A stretch of 64,000 nt of DNA from Dehalococcoidia bacterium. GTDB taxonomy: Bacteria; Chloroflexota; Dehalococcoidia; Lucifugimonadales; UBA3495. Shown piece after piece: positions 53,217 to 61,422 of the stretch. The notes below the pieces were generated by a model that had not been told where the DNA came from, did not search any database, and saw only the letters and a list, made by a program, of their open reading frames with translations. The position numbers and the translations under genes were made by a program. Within the stretch, counting starts at the first letter, position 1, and every line of letters begins with the position of its first letter. The stretch covers positions 17,258 through 81,257 of the forward strand of contig DUCU01000032.1 of assembly GCA_012959605.1 (NCBI GenBank). Direction: 5' to 3'.

Positions 53217-53840
53217 ATGGCTGACAACGGACACTCCCACGGCGACAACGCAGAATATTACGCACTACGGGCCGAGGCTATCCAAGCACTGCTGATTGAG
53301 AAGGGCGTCTGCACCATGGACGATATTATGACCATGGCCGACAAGATTGACTCTCGCTCCCCCGCCGACGGCGCTAAGGTGCTAGCCCACGCCTGGGTTG
53401 ACCCGGAATACAAAGCCAGGCTCCTGGCCGACGCCGAGTCTGCCCTCCTAGAACTAGGCTATGACTTGCCGGAGACGGCTCCCAAACTCACGGTTTTAGA
53501 GAACACGGACGACGTTCACAACATGGCCGTTTGCACGCTATGCTCCTGCTACCCCAGGGCCATCATTGGCCGACCACCCGCCTGGTACAAAGGCCTGGCC
53601 TACCGCTCTAGGGTCGTCGTTGACCCACGGGGTGTGCTGCAGGAGTTTGGCACGGAGCTTGATGAGGACGTGCAAGTCCGAGTGATCGACAGCAGCGCCG
53701 ACTACCGCTATTTGGTCCTGCCCAAGCGCCCCGCCGGGACTGAAGGTATGAGCGAAGAAGACCTGGCCAAGTTGATCACCCAAGAAAGCATGATTGGGGT
53801 TGGTTTGGCTCTGACGCCGGAGCAAGTTAGCGCCAGCTAG
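53217..53840 (+). CDS. Nitrile hydratase alpha-like subunit (cobalt type)
   Basis: 207 residues, AGGAG before ATG. The metal site is VCTLCSCYPR (C106, C109, C111). Thr after the first Cys marks the cobalt type, and C109/C111 are the ones oxidised to sulfinate/sulfenate in known enzymes. Other family blocks: RAEAIQALLIEKGV, AWVDPEYKARLLADAESAL, GRPPAWYKGLAYRSRVVVDPRGVL and RPAGTEGMSEEDLAKLITQESMIGVGLA. Known relatives hydrate nitriles to amides or thiocyanate to carbonyl sulfide and ammonia. The three-gene layout matches scnBAC, but the size is closer to nitrile hydratase alpha (about 200 residues). No cobalt-loading activator gene is adjacent. Confidence 0.92.
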   Translation: MADNGHSHGDNAEYYALRAEAIQALLIEKGVCTMDDIMTMADKIDSRSPADGAKVLAHAWVDPEYKARLLADAESALLELGYDLPETAPKLTVLENTDDVHNMAVCTLCSCYPRAIIGRPPAWYKGLAYRSRVVVDPRGVLQEFGTELDEDVQVRVIDSSADYRYLVLPKRPAGTEGMSEEDLAKLITQESMIGVGLALTPEQVSAS

Positions 53841-53859
53841 CAATAATCGCCGTAAACCA

Positions 53860-53900
53860 AAAAGTCATTCCAGATGCTATCTGGAATGACTTTTGTTTTT
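53860..53900 (+). terminator. Intrinsic terminator of the nitrile hydratase-like operon
   Basis: A 15-bp stem AAAAGTCATTCCAGA and its complement with loop TGCTA is followed by GTTTTT. Confidence 0.85.
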
Positions 53901-53924
53901 GCTGTGGTGACCCTGTAATCCGTA

Positions 53925-54734
53925 TTAGTCGGGTCTATCCAGCATCTGTTGGGGAATCTGTCCCAGCAGAATTTCAATGCCAGGCCTGGCCACGTCGTTC
54001 CCAAGTCCGATATGTAGCGGCGTAATAGATATGCAGTTGCTCTTGATGGCCGCAATGTCGCTGTCCGGATGGGGTATCTCGGTGCTGGGTTTGTTCCTGG
54101 AGATCCAGTACCGCTTCTCTGGCCCAACGTTCTCGGCACGAACGTTTTCCCCCCAGGACCGGCCACCCAAACTGGTAACTCGCACGCCGGCCACCTGGTT
54201 CATCTCGATCTTCGGGATATTAACGTTCAAAAACAGGGTGTCGCCGGTGTAGTCCACAAATTTCTCGGCCAGCGGCTTGAGGATCTTCTCGGCAATGTCG
54301 TACTTGGTGTTGGTCACCGCCGCCACGGAGATGGCAATCGTGTTTATACCGCGCACGAAGCTCTGTATTGCACCACCCACAGTCCCCGAGACCATCACGT
54401 CATAGCCAACGTTGGAGCCGGCGTTCACTCCGGACACGACCAAGTCTACATTTTCAACCAGACTCTCTAAAGCCAGGATGCAGCTATCGCCGGGCGTGCC
54501 TTCCACTGAAAACGCGCTCACCGGGTATAAGCCATCGCCCTCACCCTGAAATTCTTGTCCGACTGTCCATTCGCCTGCTTTGACCGGCGCATGGAGGGTT
54601 AAACACGCCCCCACACCGCTCTGTTGACGGTCGGGCGCAACCACGACGACCTCACCAACCTGCCGCAGTGCCCGGGCGGCTGCCCAAATGCCTGGAGCAT
54701 TGATCCCGTCATCGTTTATAACCAGTATTTTCAT
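53925..54734 (-). CDS. surE: 5'/3'-nucleotidase SurE
   Basis: 269 residues from ATG 54734 (MKILVINDDG); the open frame adds 11 residues upstream. The metal motif NDDG is at the N-terminus, then APDRQQSGVGACLTLHAPV and SGVNAGSNVGYDVMVSGTVGGA, all SurE signatures. It dephosphorylates nucleoside monophosphates with a divalent metal. Cytosolic. The start lacks a strong ribosome binding site. It converges on the nitrile hydratase-like operon. Confidence 0.95.
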   Translation of the reverse strand: MKILVINDDGINAPGIWAAARALRQVGEVVVVAPDRQQSGVGACLTLHAPVKAGEWTVGQEFQGEGDGLYPVSAFSVEGTPGDSCILALESLVENVDLVVSGVNAGSNVGYDVMVSGTVGGAIQSFVRGINTIAISVAAVTNTKYDIAEKILKPLAEKFVDYTGDTLFLNVNIPKIEMNQVAGVRVTSLGGRSWGENVRAENVGPEKRYWISRNKPSTEIPHPDSDIAAIKSNCISITPLHIGLGNDVARPGIEILLGQIPQQMLDRPD

Positions 54735-54845
54735 GTGTCTTTTATGCCTAGACCGTGTATTTATCAATAATAATGGCCGGCCATTATTTTATCAGGTGCT
54801 TTTTCCAAACACAAAAGGGACGCGTCAGGTTACGTCACAATATCA

Positions 54846-54941
54846 GTCATTCCGGGTAAAAGGCCGATTTCGTGCAATTGCGTGGAGATCTGCCGCCAGT
54901 AATGAGAATCTTCGTCGGCCTGCGGCACTCCTCAGAATGAC
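54846..54941. repeat. MITE-like dispersed repeat, copy B
   Basis: A 96-bp unit with GTCATTC at the left and GAATGAC at the right. Its right end, read in reverse, gives GTCATTCTGAGGAGTG followed by CGACGAAGATTCT, matching the left end of the element at 6141-6216. It lies in the gene-free stretch between surE and the cox-like operon. Confidence 0.5.
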
Positions 54942-54963
54942 AGGCGTTGGCGGGATCACGCTA

Positions 54964-55000
54964 ATAAAAAAAGGGCACCCCACTTATGTGGGGTGCCCTT
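54964..55000 (-). terminator. Terminator of the coxSLM-like operon
   Basis: A 13-bp stem AAGGGCACCCCAC and its complement with loop TTAT. On the minus strand it is followed by a run of seven T, just beyond the stop of the FAD subunit gene. Confidence 0.88.
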
Positions 55001-55024
55001 TGTGAATGCTACCTTGTCGGTTGC

Positions 55025-55912
55025 TTAGTTGTGATGAGCAAAGCCTGTGGCGTGGTAGATCGCATGTTTCAGCTCGATGGCCGCCATGGCTTGGCGGTAT
55101 TCAGCCGAGGCGAAAACATCTCCAAAGACGTCAGAACCCAAATCGTTATGGATCAGGCTTGTCGCCGCGACGATGTTCTCTTCGTTCAACTCTTTCCCGA
55201 CGAGAGCTTGTTCGACAGAAGGCCCGCGTGTGGGAATTGGTGTGAACCCGCCTACCGCTACTCTAGCGGCAGTGCAGATGTTGTTCTCCACGGTCACCAC
55301 GATTCCAGCGCCCACCACGGCAAAGGACGTGGCCGGATGGGCCATTTTGGCGTACTCGGCATGCTGGTTGGCGGCCAAGACCGGCATCTCGATGGTTGTG
55401 AGAATCTCATTCTCTCCCAAGGCCGTCTCGAACGGACCAAGAAAGAAATCGTCGGCAGACACGGTTCGGGAACCGCCGCGCATGATGCCGCCAGTTCCCT
55501 GGATGGTGAACTTGGCGTCCATTACCTTCAGCACCGTGGGCAGGTCTGATGCAGGGTCCGCGTGGGAGATGTTCCCGCCGATGGTCCCTCGGTTCCTCAC
55601 CTGAGGATCACCGATGCCGTACGCCGTTTCCCAGAGGATACCGGCATTGTCTTTTACGTCATGTGAGTCGGCGATCTCTGCGTGGGTGGTGAGAGCGCCG
55701 ATGCGCAGGATGCCGTTTGCGACGGATATCCCCCGCATTTCCTCGATTCCGCCAATGTCGATCAGCATCAGAATGCTGGTCAGGCGCAATTTCATCATCG
55801 GCAAGAGACTGTGGCCGCCAGCAATGATCTTGGCGCCGGGGTTGCTAGCTAGAAGCTGGATGGCTTCTGAGACGGAACTGGCTTTCTGGTAATCAAATTT
55901 TGTTGCAAACAT
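55025..55912 (-). CDS. CO dehydrogenase-type FAD-binding medium subunit
   Basis: 295 residues. FAD motifs AGGHSLLPMMKLRL (31-44) and TIGGNISHADPASDLP (about 107-122) are the classic CoxM pair. It receives electrons from the iron-sulfur subunit. It is the last gene of an S-L-M operon and ends just before a terminator. The order S-L-M is the one known for form II CO dehydrogenase-like operons. Confidence 0.94.
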   Translation of the reverse strand: MFATKFDYQKASSVSEAIQLLASNPGAKIIAGGHSLLPMMKLRLTSILMLIDIGGIEEMRGISVANGILRIGALTTHAEIADSHDVKDNAGILWETAYGIGDPQVRNRGTIGGNISHADPASDLPTVLKVMDAKFTIQGTGGIMRGGSRTVSADDFFLGPFETALGENEILTTIEMPVLAANQHAEYAKMAHPATSFAVVGAGIVVTVENNICTAARVAVGGFTPIPTRGPSVEQALVGKELNEENIVAATSLIHNDLGSDVFGDVFASAEYRQAMAAIELKHAIYHATGFAHHN

Positions 55913-55915
55913 CGT

Positions 55916-58267
55916 TTAGCTCCCCTGTTGCTGGCGAATGGCCCGCCAGACTTTTTCCGGGGTTAGTGGCATTTCCAGGCTGGTGATGCCCAGTGGTCGC
56001 AGAGCGTCGATCACCGCGTTGTACACGGTAACCGTGGAGGCGATGGCCCCAGTCTCACCGATACCCTTTACGCCCAACGGGTTGTGGGGCGACGGCGTTT
56101 CGGTGCTAAGCACTTCCATGTTTGGCAGTAGGTGTGCCCGTGGCAGCGCGTAGTCGACCATGGAGCCAGTTATCAACTGGCCATCGTCGTTGTAGACCGC
56201 GCCCTCCCACAGAGCCTGCCCAATGCCTTGTACAACTCCGCCGTGAACCTGGCCTTCAACAATCATCGGGTTTATTTGAGGACCGCAGTCGTCGCCGGCG
56301 ATATACCGCCGAATTACGATATGTCCGTTGTCGGCATCTACATCTACCACTGCCAAGTGGGTGCCGAAAGGGTAAACGAAGTTTGGCGGGTCATAGAAGG
56401 CCGAAGCCTCAAGACCGGGCTCCATTCCTTCCGGCAGGTTCCAGGCCACGTTGGCCATGGTTGCCAACTCCTGGATTGACTTGGTCTGGTCTGGAGATCC
56501 CTTTACGGTGAAATGGCCGTCGACGTATTCAACGTCGGCCTCCGCGGCTTCCAGCAGGTGGGCTGCCAAGAGTCGGGCCTTTTCTTTGATCTTTCGGGCC
56601 GCGAGGACCATGGCCGCCGCGCCGACTGCTGTGGTCCGGCTGCCGTAGGTTCCCCAGCCCATGGGGGTGTTGCTGGTGTCGCCGTGGACGATGGAAACAT
56701 CGTCCACATCAACGCCTAATTCGTCAGATATTATCTGGGCAAAGGTTGTTTCCTCTCCCTGACCGTGGGGGGAGATTCCGGAGTAGACATTGACCTTTCC
56801 GGTGGGATGGAACCGCACAATCGCGCTCTCCCACAGACCACCACCGAAACCAACCGCACCAGCGACCTGGGAAGGGCCAAGGCCGCAGATTTCGGCATAG
56901 CAAGTAACACCGATGCCCATGTAATGGCCGCTCTCCTGCAACCTGGTCTGCTCTTGGCGCAGGGCCTGATAATCGGCCTGGCCTAGAACCATGTTCAACA
57001 GCGGTTCGTAGTCGCCACTGTCGTAGGTGATACCGCTGGCAACGTCGTGTCCGTCTTCAAACTTGGGTATCAGGTTCTTCCGGCGCAGTTCAACGGGGTC
57101 AATACCCAGCTCGACTGCCAACAGGTCAACCAGTCGTTCCACCAAGAAGGTGGCTTCCGGACGACCCGCACCGCGGTAGGCATCCACCGGAGTAGTGTTG
57201 CTGAACACGCCGTAGACGTCGGCTTTGGTGGCTCCAATGTCGTAGGCGCCAGAGTAAATCAGCCCATGCAAAATGGTCGGCACACCGGGGCCGGCAGTGG
57301 AAAGGTAAGCCCCCATACCGGCGTAGATCTTGGTCCGGATGGCCGTGATCTTACCTTCTCGCGTCGCTGCCATCTCCACGTACTCAACATGGTCGCGGCC
57401 ATGGATGGTAGACAAGAACCCCTCGGAACGGGTGGCGGTCCACTTGACCGGGAGGCCCAACTGCATGGAGCAGAAGGACGCGATCATCTCATCGGCGTAC
57501 ATGGGAATCTTGCTGCCAAACCCACCACCGACTTCAGTAGCAATAACCCGTATCTTATGCTCGCCAATACCAGTGACCAATGAAGCCAAAAAGCGGCAGA
57601 TATGAGGATTTTGACTGGTGCTCCAGAGAGTCAATTCCCCCGTGGCTCTTGTCCAGCTAGCCACTGCAGAGCGAGGTTCCATGGCGTTGGGAATCAACCG
57701 TTGTTGGATGATTTTGTCTTTAACAATCACATCGGCAGCTTCAAATGCGACATCGGTGTCGCCGCCTTCGGCCACCCAGTGAAAGGCCTGGTTATTGGGT
57801 GCGTCTTCGTGCAACTGAGGCGCGCCCGGCTGCATCGCTGCTTCAGGGTTGGTTACCGCCGGCAGCGGTGAATAATCAACGTTAATCAATTCCAGGGCAT
57901 CTTCTGCCTGGTATCGGTCCTCAGCCACCACCACGGCCACGGCGTCACCCTGATAGCGGGCCACATCTTTAGCAATGGATGGGTGGGCGACAGCCACCAA
58001 GTCTGCTCCCGGCGGAACCCAGGCGCAGGGGATGGGATTCAACACGCCGTCCGTATCAGCTCCGGTATATATCGCCACCACCCCTGGCGCTGCGGCCGCT
58101 GCGGAGGTATCTACACTATTAATCTTGGCGTGGGCGTGGGGACTGCGAAGGATGGCTGCGTAGAGCATCCCCGGAAGTTGAACATCGTCTGTGTAGGTTG
58201 CGCCGCCGGTGATTAACCTTGGGTCTTCACGGCGACGTATACCCGATCCAAATATTCTTGTCGTCAT
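55916..58267 (-). CDS. Form II CO dehydrogenase-like molybdopterin large subunit
   Basis: 783 residues: hammerhead domain GSGIRRREDPRLITGGATYTDDVQLPGMLYAAILRSPHAHAKI, Mo-binding EVGGGFGSKIPMYADE near 247, and PLGVKGIGETGAIAS near 745 with the catalytic Glu. The active loop reads DAYRGAGRPEATF, the form II (BMS) signature, not the form I AYxCSFR. Form I oxidises CO; the substrate of form II enzymes is disputed and many are thought to be other aldehyde or heterocycle oxidases. The stop lies three bases before the FAD subunit start. Confidence 0.94.
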   Translation of the reverse strand: MTTRIFGSGIRRREDPRLITGGATYTDDVQLPGMLYAAILRSPHAHAKINSVDTSAAAAAPGVVAIYTGADTDGVLNPIPCAWVPPGADLVAVAHPSIAKDVARYQGDAVAVVVAEDRYQAEDALELINVDYSPLPAVTNPEAAMQPGAPQLHEDAPNNQAFHWVAEGGDTDVAFEAADVIVKDKIIQQRLIPNAMEPRSAVASWTRATGELTLWSTSQNPHICRFLASLVTGIGEHKIRVIATEVGGGFGSKIPMYADEMIASFCSMQLGLPVKWTATRSEGFLSTIHGRDHVEYVEMAATREGKITAIRTKIYAGMGAYLSTAGPGVPTILHGLIYSGAYDIGATKADVYGVFSNTTPVDAYRGAGRPEATFLVERLVDLLAVELGIDPVELRRKNLIPKFEDGHDVASGITYDSGDYEPLLNMVLGQADYQALRQEQTRLQESGHYMGIGVTCYAEICGLGPSQVAGAVGFGGGLWESAIVRFHPTGKVNVYSGISPHGQGEETTFAQIISDELGVDVDDVSIVHGDTSNTPMGWGTYGSRTTAVGAAAMVLAARKIKEKARLLAAHLLEAAEADVEYVDGHFTVKGSPDQTKSIQELATMANVAWNLPEGMEPGLEASAFYDPPNFVYPFGTHLAVVDVDADNGHIVIRRYIAGDDCGPQINPMIVEGQVHGGVVQGIGQALWEGAVYNDDGQLITGSMVDYALPRAHLLPNMEVLSTETPSPHNPLGVKGIGETGAIASTVTVYNAVIDALRPLGITSLEMPLTPEKVWRAIRQQQGS

Positions 58268-58269
58268 GG

Positions 58270-58734
58270 TTAGCTCCTCATTACTTCGGCGGCTGCCTGG
58301 ATCGACTTAACGATGTTCTGGTAGCCGGTACAGCGACAGATGTTGCCCTTTAGTCCATCGCGGATTTCATCGTCAGATGGATTAGCATTTTTCTTGAGCA
58401 ATTCCATCGTGGTGATGATCATTCCGGAGGTGCAGTAGCCGCATTGCAGGCCATGATTGTTCCAGAACGCCTCTTGCACCGGGTCTAATTCACCGTTATT
58501 AGAGACGCCTTCGATAGTCGTAATCTCACTTCCATTGGCTTGGACTGCCAGACAGGTGCAGGATTTAACCGTCTTGCCGTCCATGCTCACCACACATGCG
58601 CCACATTGGCTAGTGTCACAGCCAATCTTGGTGCCCGTCAGCCCCAGATCGTCTCTGATGAAATGAACTAGCAGTAAGCGTGGATCTACGTCTTTTTCTT
58701 GGACTTTTCCGTTTACGGTTAGCTGAATATTCAA
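58270..58734 (-). CDS. CO dehydrogenase-type [2Fe-2S] small subunit
   Basis: 154 residues: [16 protein letters not shown] plus CTCLAV bind the plant-type cluster; CGYCTSGM and CRCTGY bind the helical-domain cluster. It is the first gene of the operon, two bases before the large subunit. The 265-bp upstream gap to lysA holds no recognisable gene; a minus-strand frame there (58616-58888) partly overlaps this gene and looks noncoding. Confidence 0.95.
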   Translation of the reverse strand: MNIQLTVNGKVQEKDVDPRLLLVHFIRDDLGLTGTKIGCDTSQCGACVVSMDGKTVKSCTCLAVQANGSEITTIEGVSNNGELDPVQEAFWNNHGLQCGYCTSGMIITTMELLKKNANPSDDEIRDGLKGNICRCTGYQNIVKSIQAAAEVMRS

Positions 58735-58999
58735 GATTGCTCCCTTGCGTGATGAATAAACGGTATATAAATGCCTTGGCCAGGCGTGGATTAAGCTCAG
58801 GCGGCAGAAGTGCCCAGAGTATATACTTGGCCAGATACAGCGTCAACGGCCTGTAGCCAGGCATGGATTCACGGCTGTAGTTGCGCAAATATTAGGCTGG
58901 CACTATCATTTTATCTGCGTCTAATTCACGGAGCCTAAATCCCCCGTCCTTTGGCTTTGATTTAAACCAAGCTCCAAACGGCCAATATTAAGGATGACA

Positions 59000-60307
59000 A
59001 TGTTCCCTCAGAGTGTTTTTCCCGATAGCGCTGAAGTCGACTCGCAAGGCGAGCTGATTCTGGGCGGCTGCAAGGCCAGCGACTTAGCCGCAGAGTACGG
59101 CACCCCGGTGTACGTGCTGGACGAAGACACCCTACGGGCTCGCTGCCGCAGCTTTATTGATGAGTTTCGCAAGATTTACCCCGCCACCAGCGTCTCTTAC
59201 GCCTGCAAGGCCTACATCAATCCCATCTTAGCCAAACTATTTTTGGAAGAGGGCATGGGCTTTGACGTTGTATCCGGGGGTGAGTTAGCCACCACGGTCA
59301 GCGCGGGAATCCCCATGGATGAGGTCTATTTTCACGGCAACAATAAAACCCCTCAGGAGCTTGAAGAGGCGTTGGAACACTCCATTGGCTGGGTGGTTGT
59401 GGACAGCTTCCACGAGATTGAACTGCTGGACCGATTGGCCGGAGAGGCTGGAAAGACCCAGGACATTCTCATCAGAGTATCTCCGGGCGTTGACCCTCAC
59501 ACTCATGAGTACACCACCACCGGCATATTGGACTCTAAGTTTGGCTTTTCGATTCAGACAGGCCACGCTGCCGAAGCCATCCGTTTGGGCTTGGCCGCCA
59601 AGAACCTGAATCTGCACGGCCTGCATTTCCATTTGGGCTCCCCGATCTTTGAGTTGGAGCCGTACCGCGTGGCCGTTGACCTGGTGCTTAGATTTGCCGC
59701 CCAGTTCCGCGAAGAAGGACTTGAGCTGCAGCGTTTCAGCCCTGGTGGCGGGTTCGCCATTAGCTACAAGCGTGAGGATGAGCCACCCGCAGTGTCCGAC
59801 TACGCCGAGGCGATTATCTCCACTATGACGGAAACCTGCCAAGACCTAGGCATGGAACTACCGTCTCTGGTGATTGAACCTGGCCGGGCGATCATCGGAC
59901 CCGCCGGTGTTGCTCTCTACCGCGTTGGGGCGATTAAAGACGTGCCAGGTGTTAGGAAATTCGTCAGTGTTGACGGCGGCATGGGCGACAACATTAGGCC
60001 CGCGCTCTATCAAGCAGAATACGAAGTCCTTGCCGCCAACAAGGCCAATCAGGAGCTGGTGGAAAAAGTAACTATCGCCGGCAAGTACTGCGAATCTGGT
60101 GACCTTCTGGCCACGGACGTGATGATGCCTAAGCTGGAGGCTGGTGACCTGCTGGCAATACCTGCCGCCGGCGCCTACTGTCCCTCCATGGCCAGCACCT
60201 ACAACATGAACCCAAAGCCGCCAATGGTCCTGGTCAAAGACGGCAAAAGCCGCCTGATTCGCCGCAGAGAGACCTACCAAGATTTACTACACCTCGACCT
60301 GGTATAA
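59000..60307 (+). CDS. lysA: Diaminopimelate decarboxylase
   Basis: 435 residues. ATG 59000 is preferred because AAGG lies six bases upstream; ATG 58994 would have it directly adjacent. Fold III PLP enzyme: the cofactor lysine is in VSYACKAYINP, with FDVVSGGELATTVSAG, GLHFHLGSPIFE, RFSPGGGFAISY, IEPGRAIIGPAG and GKYCESGDLLATD. It converts meso-diaminopimelate to lysine. It stands alone here, followed by a promoter and holB. Confidence 0.96.
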   Translation: MFPQSVFPDSAEVDSQGELILGGCKASDLAAEYGTPVYVLDEDTLRARCRSFIDEFRKIYPATSVSYACKAYINPILAKLFLEEGMGFDVVSGGELATTVSAGIPMDEVYFHGNNKTPQELEEALEHSIGWVVVDSFHEIELLDRLAGEAGKTQDILIRVSPGVDPHTHEYTTTGILDSKFGFSIQTGHAAEAIRLGLAAKNLNLHGLHFHLGSPIFELEPYRVAVDLVLRFAAQFREEGLELQRFSPGGGFAISYKREDEPPAVSDYAEAIISTMTETCQDLGMELPSLVIEPGRAIIGPAGVALYRVGAIKDVPGVRKFVSVDGGMGDNIRPALYQAEYEVLAANKANQELVEKVTIAGKYCESGDLLATDVMMPKLEAGDLLAIPAAGAYCPSMASTYNMNPKPPMVLVKDGKSRLIRRRETYQDLLHLDLV

Positions 60308-60354
60308 ACCTGACTCATAGTGTCCTTGCGTTGTATTAATTGGTAGAATTCAGG

Positions 60355-60382
60355 TTGAATACAATATCCTTCAGTTTATAAT
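60355..60382 (+). promoter_or_regulatory. Sigma-70-like promoter upstream of holB
   Basis: TTGAAT and TATAAT with a 16-base spacer, 20 bp before the holB start codon. Confidence 0.5.
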
Positions 60383-60402
60383 CAAGTGGAAAGCAGGTTT
60401 TT

Positions 60403-61422
60403 ATGTGGACCATCTTTGGTCAAGATCATCTGCTCAAACGGCTTGAGCCAAGCCTCAAGCAACGGCGGCAGTCCCACGCCTACCTGCTGAGCGGCCCATC
60501 TCATGTGGGCAAAATGGCACTTGCCACTAATATGTGCCAGGCCGTAAATTGTTTAGACGGATTCGGTGAGCCCTGCGGTTCTTGCACACAGTGCACCAGA
60601 ATAGCCCAGGGGCATCATTCCGACATCCGAATTCTGGCTCCCGGCCAAGGTGAAGAAGGCCGGTCTGCCAAAACTATGATTGGCATCAACGAAATAAAAG
60701 AAGCACTGCGCCGCGTGCACTTAAACCCTTACGAGGGTTCCACAAGCGTAGTGATTATAGATGGCGCTGAATCCATGAGCGACGATGGCGCCAATGCTCT
60801 GTTAAAAACCCTGGAAGAACCGCCCCCGCAGGTCATGTTCCTGCTACTCACAGCCAATGAAGACGCCGTATTGCCCACGGTCCGATCACGCTGCCAAACC
60901 ATGATCTTGGTGCCGTTACCCAAAGACAAGATGATCGAACGGCTGGTCACCGATCACCAAGCAACGCCAGAGTTGGCGGAACAATTGTTCCGCCTCTCAC
61001 GGGGTTGTCTTGGTTGGGCCATTGGCGCGTTGGAGAATTCGCAGGTATTGGAACAACGACAAGCAGACCTAGAGAAGATCAAAGAAACCCTGGATGCGGG
61101 ACTGGAAACCCGTTTCACCTACGCCAACGAAGTTGCCTCCCTATTTGGCACCGACCGAGATGCCGCTAAGGACTTATTGGCCCTTTGGCTCCGTTGGTGG
61201 CGGGACCTTCTCTTAATCAAAGAGGGCGCGGAAGAATTTCTCCATAATTCGGACCACGCGGATTCCTTAAGGAACCAAGCGTCAGGCTTGAGCACGGCAG
61301 AAATCGTGCAGTTTATCAACCGGCTGATGCAAACGTTGTCGAATCTAGATAGTAACGTCAGCCCACGTCTGGCGATGGAAGTTTTAATGCTGAATCTACC
61401 AATTGAAGCAGGCCAAGTATGA
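60403..61422 (+). CDS. holB: DNA polymerase III subunit delta'
   Basis: 339-residue AAA+ clamp-loader subunit: SHAYLLSGPSHVGKMALATNMCQAVNC, zinc cysteines CGSCTQC, then VVIIDGAESMSDDGANALLKTLEEPPPQVMFLLLT and TVRSRCQTMILVPLP. The P-loop (GPSHVGKM) has Met where Thr/Ser is expected, as in several delta' proteins that do not hydrolyse ATP. It overlaps the next gene by four bases (ATGA), the usual holB-yaaT arrangement. Confidence 0.93.
   Translation: MWTIFGQDHLLKRLEPSLKQRRQSHAYLLSGPSHVGKMALATNMCQAVNCLDGFGEPCGSCTQCTRIAQGHHSDIRILAPGQGEEGRSAKTMIGINEIKEALRRVHLNPYEGSTSVVIIDGAESMSDDGANALLKTLEEPPPQVMFLLLTANEDAVLPTVRSRCQTMILVPLPKDKMIERLVTDHQATPELAEQLFRLSRGCLGWAIGALENSQVLEQRQADLEKIKETLDAGLETRFTYANEVASLFGTDRDAAKDLLALWLRWWRDLLLIKEGAEEFLHNSDHADSLRNQASGLSTAEIVQFINRLMQTLSNLDSNVSPRLAMEVLMLNLPIEAGQV

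Noticed and set aside
53217-53840. Firm naming as thiocyanate hydrolase gamma (scnC)
   Set aside because: Gene order fits, but protein length and general motifs fit nitrile hydratase alpha equally well, so no gene symbol is given.
55916-58267. Form I CO dehydrogenase (CoxL)
   Set aside because: The diagnostic AYxCSFR loop is absent; the loop is AYRGAGR and the gene order is S-L-M, both form II.
58616-58888. 90-residue minus-strand frame upstream of the cox-like small subunit
   Set aside because: Half of it overlaps the small subunit gene in another frame; the rest has no recognisable family and a poor start.
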